A DNA stretch of 64,000 nt, taken from assembly GCA_900457075.1 (NCBI GenBank), contig UGYN01000002.1, positions 2,542,001 to 2,606,000 of the forward strand, in the 5' to 3' direction. Position numbers and translations under genes: made by a program. Below are positions 30,083 through 41,516 of this stretch, one piece after another (positions within the stretch are counted from its first letter, which is position 1; each line of letters starts with the position of its first letter). Source of the stretch: Serratia quinivorans. Its GTDB lineage: Bacteria > Pseudomonadota > Gammaproteobacteria > Enterobacterales > Enterobacteriaceae. Under the pieces are notes generated by a model. The model saw only the letters and a program-made list of their open reading frames with translations, did not search any database and was not told where the DNA came from.

Positions 30083-30103
30083 ATTCTTATGTACTGAGAG
30101 AAT
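30083..30103. promoter_or_regulatory. LysR-type operator (T-N11-A motif) in the divergent promoter
   Basis: ATTCT (30083-30087) and AGAAT (30099-30103) form a perfect inverted pair separated by 11 bases, the standard recognition geometry for LysR-type regulators. It lies between the dehydrogenase start and the lysR-type gene start, close to the dehydrogenase, so it may control both directions. Confidence 0.65.
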
Positions 30104-30157
30104 ATCTGCTGCCTACAATCAATCAATCGAATGTGATTTATTGGGCGAATAAGAAAA

Positions 30158-31102
30158 ATGAATTTGAAGAACGTCGATTTGAATTTATTGGTGGTGTTTG
30201 ACGCTATCTTTCGCCAGCGTAGCGTCGGCCTGGCGGGGCAGATGCTGGGTATCAGCCAGCCGGCAGTGAGCCATGCGCTGGCTCGCCTGCGTCAACTGTT
30301 TGACGACCCGATGTTTGTGCGGATTAATAACGAAATGCGCCCGACTGACCGGGCCAGTGAACTGATGCCCTCCGTCGAGCGGGTGCTGTCGATGATCCGC
30401 GACGATGTTTTGCAACCGGTGGGGTTTGATCCTGCGGCTAACCGCAGAACGCTAACGCTCTGTATGCCGGACATCGGAGAGCAGTATTTTTTACCTCCTC
30501 TGATTAACCATCTGGCCCAGGTGGCTCCGGGGATGGCGGTGGTCAGCCATGAGCTGGCTCCGGCGCAATTGGAAGAGGCGCTGGAAAGCGGGCGGGTCGA
30601 TCTGGCTATCGGCTATTTTCCCGACCTGCGTCGCGCCGTTTTTTATCAGCAGCGGTTATTTTACAGTGGATTCTGCTGTGCGGTGCGCCAGGGCCATCCG
30701 CAGATTGGCAAAACACTGTCATTGCCGCAGTTCTTGCAGGCTGAACACGTGACCGCTCGTTTGCGTATTCGCAGCCAGGAAATTGCTGAACAGGCGATGA
30801 GGGAGCAGGGGATTGTGCGCAACGTCAAACTGCAGACCAGCCACTTTCTGAGCCTGACCCAGATCATTGCCCAAACGGACCTGCTCGCCACGGTGACCTA
30901 TGAGGCGGCACAGTTACTGCAGGCTGCGGGTAAGGTGCATATTTATCCGGTGCCTTTCCCAATACCTCAGTTCCCGGTGATGCAGTATTGGCATGAGCGC
31001 GCTCATCATGACCGTGGCAATCAATGGCTGCGGGGCGAAATACGAGGGTTATTCCAACGCGATGACGACAATAGTGCCGATGAATGCACGGCAGAACATT
31101 AG
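30158..31102 (+). CDS. LysR-family transcriptional regulator
   Basis: A 314-residue LTTR. The N-terminal winged helix-turn-helix is RQRSVGLAGQMLGISQPAVS followed by HALARLRQLFDDPMFVR (residues about 20-55), resembling the NodD/LeuO-like branch with its DPMFVR segment. The C-terminal periplasmic-binding-like effector domain begins around residue 90. It is divergent from the aldehyde dehydrogenase-dioxygenase-hydrolase unit and most probably activates it in response to an aromatic inducer. Inducer unknown. Confidence 0.9.
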   Translation: MNLKNVDLNLLVVFDAIFRQRSVGLAGQMLGISQPAVSHALARLRQLFDDPMFVRINNEMRPTDRASELMPSVERVLSMIRDDVLQPVGFDPAANRRTLTLCMPDIGEQYFLPPLINHLAQVAPGMAVVSHELAPAQLEEALESGRVDLAIGYFPDLRRAVFYQQRLFYSGFCCAVRQGHPQIGKTLSLPQFLQAEHVTARLRIRSQEIAEQAMREQGIVRNVKLQTSHFLSLTQIIAQTDLLATVTYEAAQLLQAAGKVHIYPVPFPIPQFPVMQYWHERAHHDRGNQWLRGEIRGLFQRDDDNSADECTAEH

Positions 31103-31433
31103 GTGCATTGTCACTGGCGGCTTAGACTGAGGCTACACTCGCCGGAATCAGGGCTAATCAGGCTATAAATACGTTATTAATTTGAGGGCCAGTCCCCAGC
31201 AGTCCACGGTGATGATGTCATTCTTCCGGGAGGGCTGAGTGAGCTTTTTACCGCGAAACGAGACAATAATGTGCGGATTAATTAGTCTGCGGAATGAAAG
31301 ATATTGATAACTCGGTAAAAGAATAAGCTTTGTAACAATTTAGTCTAGAATATATACCAATAATCGCTGTCCGAATTGCCATGGTTTTTTAACAATATTC
31401 ACGTCAGGCAATAAAGCCTTTGGGAGTACTACA
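31103..31433. other. ompR upstream region
   Basis: A 331-base AT-rich gap with no gene. It holds the ompR leader and promoter; a ribosome-binding site GGGAG at 31421-31425 precedes the ATG. No convincing operator could be picked out by eye. Confidence 0.45.
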
Positions 31434-33545
<2,112 letters not shown>

Positions 33546-33555
<10 letters not shown>

Positions 33556-34025
33556 CTGCTCATGACGTAATATTCCGCCGCTTCTTCATGCAGACGCCGA
33601 CCGGTGCTGGCTTGCCAGGGGTCGATTAATTCAATTCCGCAATGGATAAAATCTTTGGTATTACGCGTGGCCAGGGCAGCACCGTAATGCAGGCAGGTGG
33701 CGGCGATTTGGGTGTCCGCCATGCTCATTAACCGGCCCTGACGCTGATTTTTCCCCATAAGTTCCGCGTATTGCAGTGCGCAAAGTGTATCAAATGGCAG
33801 AGTTTGCTCATCAAATCTTATCTGCACCGCCTCCACCAGCTTATGTTTGAATTCGCGCTGCCGTTTACCTTCAGGCATACAGGCAACCCCACTGAACAGC
33901 TCGGCGAGAACTATCGCACTTAGATAAAGCTCATCGTTGTCTTTTTCATTCAGCCATGTGAGGACGTTGTAGTGCGGATTGGGGCGCAACGTTTCTGAAA
34001 CCACATTGGTATCGAGAATAATCAT
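33546..34025 (-). CDS. PIN-domain toxin, FitB/VapC type
   Basis: A 159-residue PIN-domain ribonuclease. Acidic metal-binding residues sit in MIILDTNVVSETLRPN (Asp5), IVLAELFSGV (Glu) and GRLMSMADTQIAATCLHYGA (Asp), then TRNTKDFIHCGIELIDPW closes the fold. This layout is closest to FitB of Neisseria and VapC-like proteins in enterobacteria. It overlaps the antitoxin gene by 4 bases (ATGA) and lies downstream of it, the usual order. VapC toxins cleave tRNA or other RNA; the target of this one is unknown. Confidence 0.88.
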
Positions 34026-34285
34026 ACCTGGTCATCGTCGTCGTCAAAGGTGACAATGCGCGGAGGTGTTTTATCACGCGGTGGGATCTCCAGTTCAACG
34101 CCACCCAACTCGGCAAAATGCTGATGCATCCAGGTGCCCAACCCATAGCGCGGGTGTTTTTTCACTAATGCCTGTTTCAAAATCATACGAGCTTCCTCCT
34201 CCATGGAATGGCCATTTTTCGCTGCCGAAACGCGCAGCAACTCTTTTACTTCGTCGTCCAGATTCCTGACGGTTATGGTAGCCAT
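34022..34285 (-). CDS. Ribbon-helix-helix antitoxin, FitA type
   Basis: 87 residues from the ATG at 34285, chosen because AAAGGAGG lies directly upstream and MATITVRNLDDEVKELLRVS is the standard FitA-like start. The N-terminal RHH DNA-binding unit is followed by MEEEARMILKQALV and a C-terminal acidic toxin-neutralising tail that ends FDDDDDQV. It should repress its own operon and block the PIN toxin. The operon is inserted between envZ and pckA. Confidence 0.88.
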   Translation of the reverse strand: MATITVRNLDDEVKELLRVSAAKNGHSMEEEARMILKQALVKKHPRYGLGTWMHQHFAELGGVELEIPPRDKTPPRIVTFDDDDDQV

Positions 34286-34360
34286 TGAAACCTCCTTTGC
34301 TATCAATGATTGCAGTGCTTATTATCCCTTTGTGTTGATTAAATAACAACCGATAAAAAT

Positions 34361-34387
34361 AAAAAAAGGCGTGGGATCCACGCCTTA
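34361..34387 (-). terminator. pckA terminator
   Basis: On the minus strand AAGGCGTGGATCCCACGCCT is a perfect hairpin followed by a run of seven T residues. It lies 24 bases past the pckA stop. Confidence 0.9.
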
Positions 34388-34410
34388 GATGAAGCTGTAA
34401 AAAGAAGGTT

Positions 34411-36030
34411 TTACAGTTTTGGGCCGGCGCTGACCAGCGCGGCACCTGCCGGGGTATCGGTGTATTTGTCAAAGTTGGTGACAAAACGCTCGGCCAGATC
34501 CTGTGCCTTCTCTTGCCATTGCTCAAGGCTGGCGTAAGTGGCGCGTGGATCCAGGATATCCGGGTTAACGCCCGGCAGTGAGGTTGGCATCGCCAGGTCG
34601 AAGATAGGCAGAGTAATGGTTTCTGCCTTATCGATTTCACCGCTGAGGATCGCGTCGATAATGCCGCGGGTATCCTTGATCGAGATACGTTTGCCGGTGC
34701 CGTTCCAGCCGGTGTTCACCAGATAGGCCTGCGCGCCGGCGGCCTGCATGCGTTTCACCAGCACTTCGGCGTACTGCGTTGGGTGCAGCGACAGGAAGGC
34801 TGCGCCGAAGCAGGCGGAGAAGGTTGGGGTCGGCTCGGTCACGCCGCGCTCGGTACCGGCCAGCTTGGCGGTAAAGCCAGACAGGAAGTGGTACTGGGTC
34901 TGGTTAGCGGTCAGGCGAGATACCGGCGGCAGTACGCCGAAGGCGTCTGCGGTCAGGAAGATCACCTTAGTGGCATGACCCGCTTTGGAAACCGGCTTCA
35001 CGATATTCTGGATGTGATAGATCGGATAGGAAACGCGGGTATTCTCGGTTTTCGAACCATCATTGAAATCTATGGTGCCGTCAGCCAGAACGACGACGTT
35101 TTCCAGCAGCGCATCGCGTTTGATGGCGTGATAGATATCCGGCTCGGCTTCTTCAGACAGCTTGATGGTTTTGGCGTAGCAGCCGCCTTCGAAGTTAAAC
35201 ACGCCGTCATCATCCCAACCGTGCTCGTCATCGCCAATCAGTTGGCGTTTCGGATCGGTGGACAGGGTGGTTTTGCCGGTGCCGGACAGGCCGAAGAATA
35301 CCGCCACGTCGCCTTTCTCGCCTACGTTGGCCGAGCAGTGCATTGAGGCGATGCCTTTCAGCGGCAACAGGTAGTTCATGATGGAGAACATACCCTTTTT
35401 CATTTCGCCGCCGTACCAGGTGCCGCCAATCAGTTGCATGCGCTCGGTCAGGTTGAAGGCGACAAAGTTTTCCGAGTTCAGGCCCTGTTGCTGCCAGTTC
35501 GGGTTAGTGCATTTGGCACCGTTCATGACCACGAAGTCTGGCTCGAAATCCTGCAGCTCTTCATCCGTCGGACGGATGAACATGTTTTTAACAAAGTGCG
35601 CCTGCCAGGCTACCTCGGTAATAAAGCGGACTTTCAGACGGGAGTCGGCGTTGGCGCCGCAGAAGGTATCCATCACAAACAGACGTTTGCCGGAGAGTTG
35701 TGTGGTGACCAGCTGTTTCAGGTCTGCCCAGGTTTCCGGGCTGAGGGGTTTGTTGTCGTTTTTACCTTTACCCTGATCGGCCCACCACACGGTGTCGCGG
35801 GTGATGTCGTCACGGACAATGTACTTATCTTTCGGGGAACGGCCGGTAAAAATACCGGTGTCGACGGATACAGCACCCAGTTTGGTTACCACCCCACGCT
35901 CAAAACCTTCCAGAGATGGGTCTGTTTCTTCCTTGAACAGCAAGTCATAACTCGGGTTGTGAACGATTTCGCCGACGTTATGAATCCCATAAGCGGCCAG
36001 ATCCTGAGGGGTTATACCTTTAACACGCAT
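34411..36030 (-). CDS. pckA: Phosphoenolpyruvate carboxykinase (ATP)
   Basis: A 539-residue gluconeogenic enzyme converting oxaloacetate and ATP to PEP, CO2 and ADP; E. coli PckA is 540. The kinase P-loop [20 protein letters not shown] and the metal-binding [20 protein letters not shown] are present, with the PCK-type [10 protein letters not shown] segment upstream. ATG at 36030 follows AAGGAG. Sits between the FitAB-like pair and hslO. Confidence 0.98.
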   Translation of the reverse strand: MRVKGITPQDLAAYGIHNVGEIVHNPSYDLLFKEETDPSLEGFERGVVTKLGAVSVDTGIFTGRSPKDKYIVRDDITRDTVWWADQGKGKNDNKPLSPETWADLKQLVTTQLSGKRLFVMDTFCGANADSRLKVRFITEVAWQAHFVKNMFIRPTDEELQDFEPDFVVMNGAKCTNPNWQQQGLNSENFVAFNLTERMQLIGGTWYGGEMKKGMFSIMNYLLPLKGIASMHCSANVGEKGDVAVFFGLSGTGKTTLSTDPKRQLIGDDEHGWDDDGVFNFEGGCYAKTIKLSEEAEPDIYHAIKRDALLENVVVLADGTIDFNDGSKTENTRVSYPIYHIQNIVKPVSKAGHATKVIFLTADAFGVLPPVSRLTANQTQYHFLSGFTAKLAGTERGVTEPTPTFSACFGAAFLSLHPTQYAEVLVKRMQAAGAQAYLVNTGWNGTGKRISIKDTRGIIDAILSGEIDKAETITLPIFDLAMPTSLPGVNPDILDPRATYASLEQWQEKAQDLAERFVTNFDKYTDTPAGAALVSAGPKL

Positions 36031-36226
36031 GTCACTACTCCTTGGTCACAGAATTTCTGGCGCCAATTGTAGGGATTCAGCAGCGAGTAACCGCGATAGG
36101 TATCAAATATTTAACGTTTTAGTCGGTTTTTCGTTACGTTATGAGAGATAGCACACGGAAAAAAGCAAACGTGCAAACGAAGAAAACCGGCAGGCGCAGG
36201 GCGCGCCCGCCGATATAAGGTGCTAC

Positions 36227-37105
36227 TTAGTGCAACTGCTCGCTTTCACCGGTGTTACCGGTGTACAGCGCGGCGACGTCCATGGCGTCGAAGACATAGT
36301 GATTGCCGCAATAATCGCAGTGCATATCAATATTGCCGTCCTGCTCCAGCATTTGAGCCACTTCTTCCGCCGGCAGCGTGATCAGCGCATCGGCGCAACG
36401 CTGGCGTGAACAGGTGCAACGGAAGACAACGTCCTGCGGTTCATACAGGGTGACTTCTTCCTGATGATACAGGCGATACAGCACTTCGTTGGCCGGCAGG
36501 CCGAACAGCTCTTCGCTTTTCACCGTATTGGTCAGTTGCACCAGATGATCGAAGTCATCGGCATTGCCATCCTGCGCCGGCAGCACCTGCAGCAGCATGC
36601 CACCCGCGGCCGGTTGACCTTCAGACTCACCGGTACGGATGAACAGGCGGGTAGGCAACTGCTCTGACTGACGGAAGTAAGCCTCGAGGCACTCGGCCAG
36701 CGTTTCCCCTTCCAGCGCCACTACGCCCTGATAGCGTTCGCCCTCGGTGGGGGCGATGGTGATCACCATGACGCCATTGCCGATCATCTGGTGCAGCGTG
36801 CTGTCATCAGCAATTTCGCTCTGTACGCGTGCTACGCCACGCATTTCCTGGCGGTTGTTACCGTTAATCACCGCCAGCTTCAGCGGACCGTCGCCTTGTA
36901 ACTGCACGGTGATGTCGCCGTCAAACTTCAACGTTGCGGTCAGCAGGCTGGTGGCAACCAGCAGTTCACCCAGCAGTTTTTTGACTGGTGCCGGATAGTC
37001 GTGGTTGTTCAGAACCTGCTGATAGGTTTCGCTGACGGTAACCAGCTCACCGCGCACCGCGTAGTTTTCAAACAGGTAACGGTGCAATTGGTCATGGTTA
37101 GACAT
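36227..37105 (-). CDS. hslO: Redox-regulated chaperone Hsp33
   Basis: A 292-residue holdase activated by oxidation and unfolding. The C-terminal zinc switch shows CxC in [15 protein letters not shown] and CxxC in [14 protein letters not shown], the four redox-active cysteines. The N-terminal substrate-binding domain begins [20 protein letters not shown]. Follows hslR in the same direction after 25 bases, as in E. coli. Confidence 0.97.
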   Translation of the reverse strand: MSNHDQLHRYLFENYAVRGELVTVSETYQQVLNNHDYPAPVKKLLGELLVATSLLTATLKFDGDITVQLQGDGPLKLAVINGNNRQEMRGVARVQSEIADDSTLHQMIGNGVMVITIAPTEGERYQGVVALEGETLAECLEAYFRQSEQLPTRLFIRTGESEGQPAAGGMLLQVLPAQDGNADDFDHLVQLTNTVKSEELFGLPANEVLYRLYHQEEVTLYEPQDVVFRCTCSRQRCADALITLPAEEVAQMLEQDGNIDMHCDYCGNHYVFDAMDVAALYTGNTGESEQLH

Positions 37106-37130
37106 AGTTTTCTCTCATTGCGGTGAGGGG

Positions 37131-37541
37131 TTATTCCTGCTCACCAAATTTAAATTTAATCAGGTCGCGCCGCTCTTTCTTGTCCGGACGGCGGTCCGGA
37201 TGCGGCATGGTCAGCGCATTCATTTTGCGCGCGAGCGCCACTTTCTCTCGGTTGACGATGCTGGCCTCGGTTTCCTGATACATTTGCTGCGCCTCGTCGG
37301 CGCCGCGCCGTTGGCTGGTCAAAGCCAGCACGATCACCGTGCGTTCTTCATTTCCCTGACGCAGTTTGATCTCGGCGTTAAGCTCGACAATCTTGCTCGG
37401 CTTGCCGCGCTGTCCGTTGTAGTGCACCTTGCCGCCGTCGATCATCTCCCGTGCCAGTGCGCGGGTCTTATAGAAACGTGCCGCCCATAGCCACTTGTCC
37501 AGCCGGACGGCTTCGTCGCCTGTTGCTTTTCCTTTCATCAA
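37131..37541 (-). CDS. hslR: Ribosome-associated heat shock protein Hsp15
   Basis: 136 residues with an N-terminal S4-type RNA-binding fold (AVRLDKWLWAARFYKTRALA) and a basic C-terminal tail. Hsp15 binds stalled 50S subunits that carry nascent chain-tRNA and helps rescue them. It overlaps yrfG by 4 bases (ATGA), making yrfG-hslR-hslO a single unit. Confidence 0.96.
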   Translation of the reverse strand: MMKGKATGDEAVRLDKWLWAARFYKTRALAREMIDGGKVHYNGQRGKPSKIVELNAEIKLRQGNEERTVIVLALTSQRRGADEAQQMYQETEASIVNREKVALARKMNALTMPHPDRRPDKKERRDLIKFKFGEQE

Positions 37542-38215
37542 TTCCCCCTGGCCAGCGCCGGTATCAACAGGCGGTAATCGCGCATCGATGGGTAATGCTG
37601 GAAGGTTTTCTCCGCCATGCTGGAATCCGGGTTTTGCACGCCCAGGCAGTAGCGAATACCGAAGGTACGGGCGGCATCCAGTATCGGTTCGCCGTCGTCG
37701 ACAAACAGCGTACGCTGCGGATCAAAACCGGTGTGTTGCTGCACTGCCTGCCACAAACGCTGATCTTCTTTCGGATAACCAAATGTGTGGGTGGAAAGTA
37801 ATAAATCAAGGTGCCGATCCAAACCGGTATGCTCAATTTTTACTGCCAGGCTGTGCGGATGGGCGTTGGTCAACAAAATAGTCTGGTGGCCCGCCGCACG
37901 TAATGCTTGTAAAAACGGCTCGGTATCTTCACGCAGACGAGCACGGTTGCCTACCTCGCTGGTCATGCGGTAAATATCCATATCCAGCCGTTCGCTCCAG
38001 TAATCGAAGCAGTACCAGTTCATGGTGTGCTGTACGGCCAGATATTCCTGATGAATAATTTTACGCGCTTCATCGAAGGGAATAGCCCGCTGCTCGCTCA
38101 GGGCCTGTGGCACCAGGCTGAGCCAAAAGTGGCTGTCGAACTCCAGATCGAGCAGGGTACCGTCCATATCCAGCAGCACGGTATCAATCTCACTCCAGTC
38201 AAACTCGGGAACCAT
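37538..38215 (-). CDS. yrfG: GMP/IMP nucleotidase, HAD family
   Basis: A 225-residue HAD hydrolase. Motif I is DTVLLDMDGTLLDLEFD, motif II lies in TILLTNAHPHSLAVK, motif III/IV in HTFGYPKEDQRLW and TLFVDDGEPILDAARTFG. E. coli YrfG acts on GMP and IMP; substrate here is inferred from orthology. First gene of the yrfG-hslR-hslO unit. Confidence 0.95.
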   Translation of the reverse strand: MVPEFDWSEIDTVLLDMDGTLLDLEFDSHFWLSLVPQALSEQRAIPFDEARKIIHQEYLAVQHTMNWYCFDYWSERLDMDIYRMTSEVGNRARLREDTEPFLQALRAAGHQTILLTNAHPHSLAVKIEHTGLDRHLDLLLSTHTFGYPKEDQRLWQAVQQHTGFDPQRTLFVDDGEPILDAARTFGIRYCLGVQNPDSSMAEKTFQHYPSMRDYRLLIPALARGN

Positions 38216-38313
38216 GAAAACTCCATAGGCGAACCTTCGGCGGTCCGCAGGATAAGGGGAATAGCGTTAGCGTAGCATAAGCTGATGACAGGGCGCAGGC
38301 CGGGGCTAGTGGC

Positions 38314-40446
38314 TCAGGGCATCGGCCGCAATGACATCGGGGCGAGCTGCGGGTTAAAGCAGCTTTCGTAGTAGCGCTGGATATCGGCGATGCGGTGCTG
38401 ATTGATGCGACGGCGCTGCACCAGTTTCCAGCTGTTGTAGCCCAGCACGACGGCGACGCTCAGCAGCAGCAGGCTGGTGCCGAGATAGCGCCACAGGGTG
38501 ATAATATCCGGCTCGCTGTGCAGTGCAATATGACGGGTACCGTTGGCATCGACGCTGATATTGGTGATCACGCCCTGCGCCTCGAACGGCGTATGCAGCA
38601 GCATGCCGGCAAGGCGTTGTAGCTCATTCCACTGGTCAAGTGCGTTGTATTCGTTTAGCGGCACCGTCGGCTGCGGATGATTCACCAGCTGTTTGCCTTC
38701 ATCACTGGTGATCAGGAACCCCCCCGGTGGCGGGCTATTGAGCGCGGCGGCGGCCTGCCTGGTTTCGCTGTAGACGAAGGATGATGCGGCCACTTTGGTC
38801 AGGCTTTCCAGCGATTCGGCGCTCACCGGGCGCAGCAACACGTTCACCCCTTGCAGCGAGCCTGATTTGGCACGTTTCACCAGGGTGCCCCAATTTTTGA
38901 CGTTGCCCAGATTGACCAGTGCGTTCTTCAGCCGGACGCAGTCATTATCCGCTTGGCACAGATCCTGCGTTTTCAGCACGATATCGGAAAAATCATCCAG
39001 CAGGATCATGCCGGATTTTTCGATTGCGCTGGCCAACTGTGGGTTGAGCTTTTGGTCGGAGCCGTCAGGGTGCAACTGGGTGTTGACCGTCGCCAGCAGG
39101 GCTGAGGCCTTGTCGATCACTTCCGACTCCGGCTGCGGCAGAGGCGCCGCGTTGTTCCAGTAAATTCCGGAACAGTCGAACGGCATAAAGCTGGCGGAGC
39201 GCGTGCCACTGGTTAACGGTGGTACGTAGCACATGCCCGTGCCCTGGGCTTTCAGGGTATCCCCGATGCGTAACGTTGCGCCTTCCAGTGCCTGTACGTT
39301 GGTCACTTCAATTTTTTGCGCGCCCTGCAGCCAGGCCATGCTCAGCTTGAGCGGCAGGCTGAGCGGGATATAGGTCAGCAACAGCAGCAGCACCAAAAGT
39401 GAACTGGCCATGAGTACCGCGTTCCTGCCCCATTGCTGCAGCGGGAAGTTTTTCACCTCATCATGCAGCGAAAGGTAGCGACCCTGGCGCAGCACCTGGC
39501 GGTTAAGGTAGATATCCACGTCGGTGGTTTTACCCAGATCCTGGGCGATGTATGGCTGCCAGTGCGGCGGATAAATCAGGTCAATGATGCCGAGTGAAAT
39601 ATTGCTGATTTGCCCCTGGTTGGATTCGCCAAACAGCCCCCAGCGCTTGGGGGTGCCCCGCAGGCAGTGCACTTCTTTTAGTTCGCGTGTGGCAGGGCGG
39701 CGGAACAGGTTCCAGCAGGCCCAGGCGATCATCAACACGGCGACGACAATCATCCAGGGGATCACCACGACCGGGCTTATCAGGCTGAAGAACAGCAGCA
39801 GCAGGGCCGCCGAGATAATGGCGGCCTCTTTGATACCGTTCGGGCGATTGAGTGCGTGTTCTTCCGGGCTTTCCTTGCGGATGTTCAGCAGTTCGACATG
39901 CTCGCTCTCTTCCTTGCGGATAGAGGCGTTTTGGCTCGGGGTCGCTTTCACCACCGGTGGCAGCGGCCGATCGTGAATATGGTCTTTCAGCGAATGCCCG
40001 TTGAGAGAGATCACCAGCGGCAGCGTCTGGGTTCTAATCACTTCCACATGGTTATCGGCGCTGATGTACTGCTCCCAGAACGGCGGCAGATGCACCTCTT
40101 CGGCGTCCAGATAATAGCGCCATTTATTGGGTTCATCGCTGGCCAGACCGTAGCGGGTAATGGCGTGGGTAACCGGGTAGACGTTGTCGCTTTGCGGCGT
40201 CAGCGCCAGTTTGGCAGAAGGCAATGAGTTGTTGCCGGGCAACAGTTTGTTGCTCAGCTTGTTTTGTTGGCCAAGATAGTGCTCAACGGCGGCGCGTTCT
40301 TCGCCGGTCAGCTTGCGGTGGGTGGGTTTGATAAAGGGCAGCGTACGCATCAGCAGCGGCTGATTGCGGGCTTTGAACCAAAGATACAGGCCGGCGGCAA
40401 TCAGGCAGGCAAGCACTAAGGCCAATATCAACACTATTGTGCTCAT
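38314..40446 (-). CDS. igaA: Rcs phosphorelay inner-membrane inhibitor IgaA
   Basis: A 710-residue polytopic protein of the IgaA/UmoB/YrfF family. A membrane segment starts at residue 4 (IVLILALVLACLIAAGLYLW); further segments occur around residues 205-250, 340-360 and 650-670 (LLLLSVAVVLGYNS). Between the last two is a large periplasmic domain that binds the lipoprotein RcsF. IgaA restrains RcsCDB signalling and is essential when the Rcs pathway is intact. Located between yrfG and nudE as in E. coli. Confidence 0.95.
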   Translation of the reverse strand: MSTIVLILALVLACLIAAGLYLWFKARNQPLLMRTLPFIKPTHRKLTGEERAAVEHYLGQQNKLSNKLLPGNNSLPSAKLALTPQSDNVYPVTHAITRYGLASDEPNKWRYYLDAEEVHLPPFWEQYISADNHVEVIRTQTLPLVISLNGHSLKDHIHDRPLPPVVKATPSQNASIRKEESEHVELLNIRKESPEEHALNRPNGIKEAAIISAALLLLFFSLISPVVVIPWMIVVAVLMIAWACWNLFRRPATRELKEVHCLRGTPKRWGLFGESNQGQISNISLGIIDLIYPPHWQPYIAQDLGKTTDVDIYLNRQVLRQGRYLSLHDEVKNFPLQQWGRNAVLMASSLLVLLLLLTYIPLSLPLKLSMAWLQGAQKIEVTNVQALEGATLRIGDTLKAQGTGMCYVPPLTSGTRSASFMPFDCSGIYWNNAAPLPQPESEVIDKASALLATVNTQLHPDGSDQKLNPQLASAIEKSGMILLDDFSDIVLKTQDLCQADNDCVRLKNALVNLGNVKNWGTLVKRAKSGSLQGVNVLLRPVSAESLESLTKVAASSFVYSETRQAAAALNSPPPGGFLITSDEGKQLVNHPQPTVPLNEYNALDQWNELQRLAGMLLHTPFEAQGVITNISVDANGTRHIALHSEPDIITLWRYLGTSLLLLSVAVVLGYNSWKLVQRRRINQHRIADIQRYYESCFNPQLAPMSLRPMP

Positions 40447-40911
40447 GCTATCCCCATCCTGTACCCGTGAACCTCACCAACCTGATGAATCCTGGACTAT
40501 TATACGCAGCCAAATCACCAAGAGACACCCTGATCCGTAACGAGAGAACAGATTCTCTGTCAGGATCTCACTTATTGGTAAAAATATTCGTCTTATTGCC
40601 CTTTCTTACCTGTGTGATGATAGCAACCAGGTTGCACTGTCGATATCGGCATTATCTTATTTTAATGCGCTCTTTTTACTGGATGAGAACAGAAAAGCGG
40701 CGGGTACTGGCTAGGCTTGTTAAAAAAAAGTAAATTACTGCTTGTGCTCGTTGCGGCAAAGGTTCTCATTAACGCACAATGTGATCAAGATCGGATTTGG
40801 TCAGCGTTTGAACGCATGCGGACTACGCGTCACGCCCATCATTATTCTGGTTACCCGCGTTAGCACGCCCGATGCTGTGGCTTGCTAGCGGATAACTCAT
40901 TTGAGGCAATC
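40447..40911. other. igaA-nudE divergent intergenic region
   Basis: A 465-base gap holding the divergent promoters of igaA and nudE. A 98-codon frame at 40437-40733 has no ribosome-binding site and no family resemblance. I see a small palindrome GCGTTTGAACGC at 40804-40815 but no recognisable operator. Confidence 0.45.
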
Positions 40912-41466
40912 ATGGATAAACACCTGCAAAAACCTAAAATTCTGAAAGTGGAAACGGTCGCGCGTTCGCGTTTATTTAACGTTGAGTCGGTCGATCTGGA
41001 GTTCAGTAACGGTGTACGGCGGGTGTATGAGCGGATGCGGCCCTCAGATCGCGAGGCCGTGATGATTGTGCCGGTGATTGGCGACGATTTGCTGCTGATC
41101 CGTGAATATGCCGTGGGCACCGAATCTTATGAGCTTGGCTTTCCCAAAGGCTTGATTGATCCGGGTGAAGGCGTGCTGGAAGCGGCTAACCGTGAGCTGA
41201 TGGAAGAGGTAGGTTTTGGTGCCAGACGCTTTGATTTCCTCAGCAAGCTGACGATGGCCCCGTCGTACTTTTCCAGCAAAATGAATATTGTACTGGCGCA
41301 CGATCTCTACCCGCAGAGTCTGGAAGGGGATGAGCCGGAGCCCTTGCCGCAGGTGCGTTGGCCAATAGCGGATATGATGGCGTTGCTGGCAGAGCCTGAT
41401 TTCCGCGAGGCACGCAACGTGAGTGCGTTGTTCCTCACCGAGGCATTTTTACGCGGTTCCCGCTAA
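40912..41466 (+). CDS. nudE: ADP-compounds Nudix hydrolase NudE
   Basis: 184 residues from the ATG at 40912, preceded by GAGG; the N-terminus MDKHLQKPKILKVETVARSR matches E. coli NudE. The Nudix box reads GLIDPGEGVLEAANRELMEE followed by VGFG. It hydrolyses ADP-ribose, NADH and Ap3A. Divergent from igaA and convergent with mrcA at a shared terminator. Confidence 0.96.
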   Translation: MDKHLQKPKILKVETVARSRLFNVESVDLEFSNGVRRVYERMRPSDREAVMIVPVIGDDLLLIREYAVGTESYELGFPKGLIDPGEGVLEAANRELMEEVGFGARRFDFLSKLTMAPSYFSSKMNIVLAHDLYPQSLEGDEPEPLPQVRWPIADMMALLAEPDFREARNVSALFLTEAFLRGSR

Positions 41467-41482
41467 GCGCGACGGTTAAATG

Positions 41483-41516
41483 AAAAAGGGCCCAGATGAA
41501 TCTGGGCCCTTTTTTG
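41483..41516. terminator. Bidirectional terminator between nudE and mrcA
   Basis: AAAAAGGGCCCAGATGAATC opens a hairpin whose right arm is CTGGGCCCTTTTTT; the perfect GGGCCCAGAT/TCTGGGCCC stem has A and T tracts on both sides, so it works in both directions for the convergent genes. Confidence 0.9.

Noticed and set aside
40437..40733. A 98-codon frame between igaA and nudE
   Set aside because: It starts inside igaA on the other strand, has no ribosome-binding site and shows a random-looking composition.
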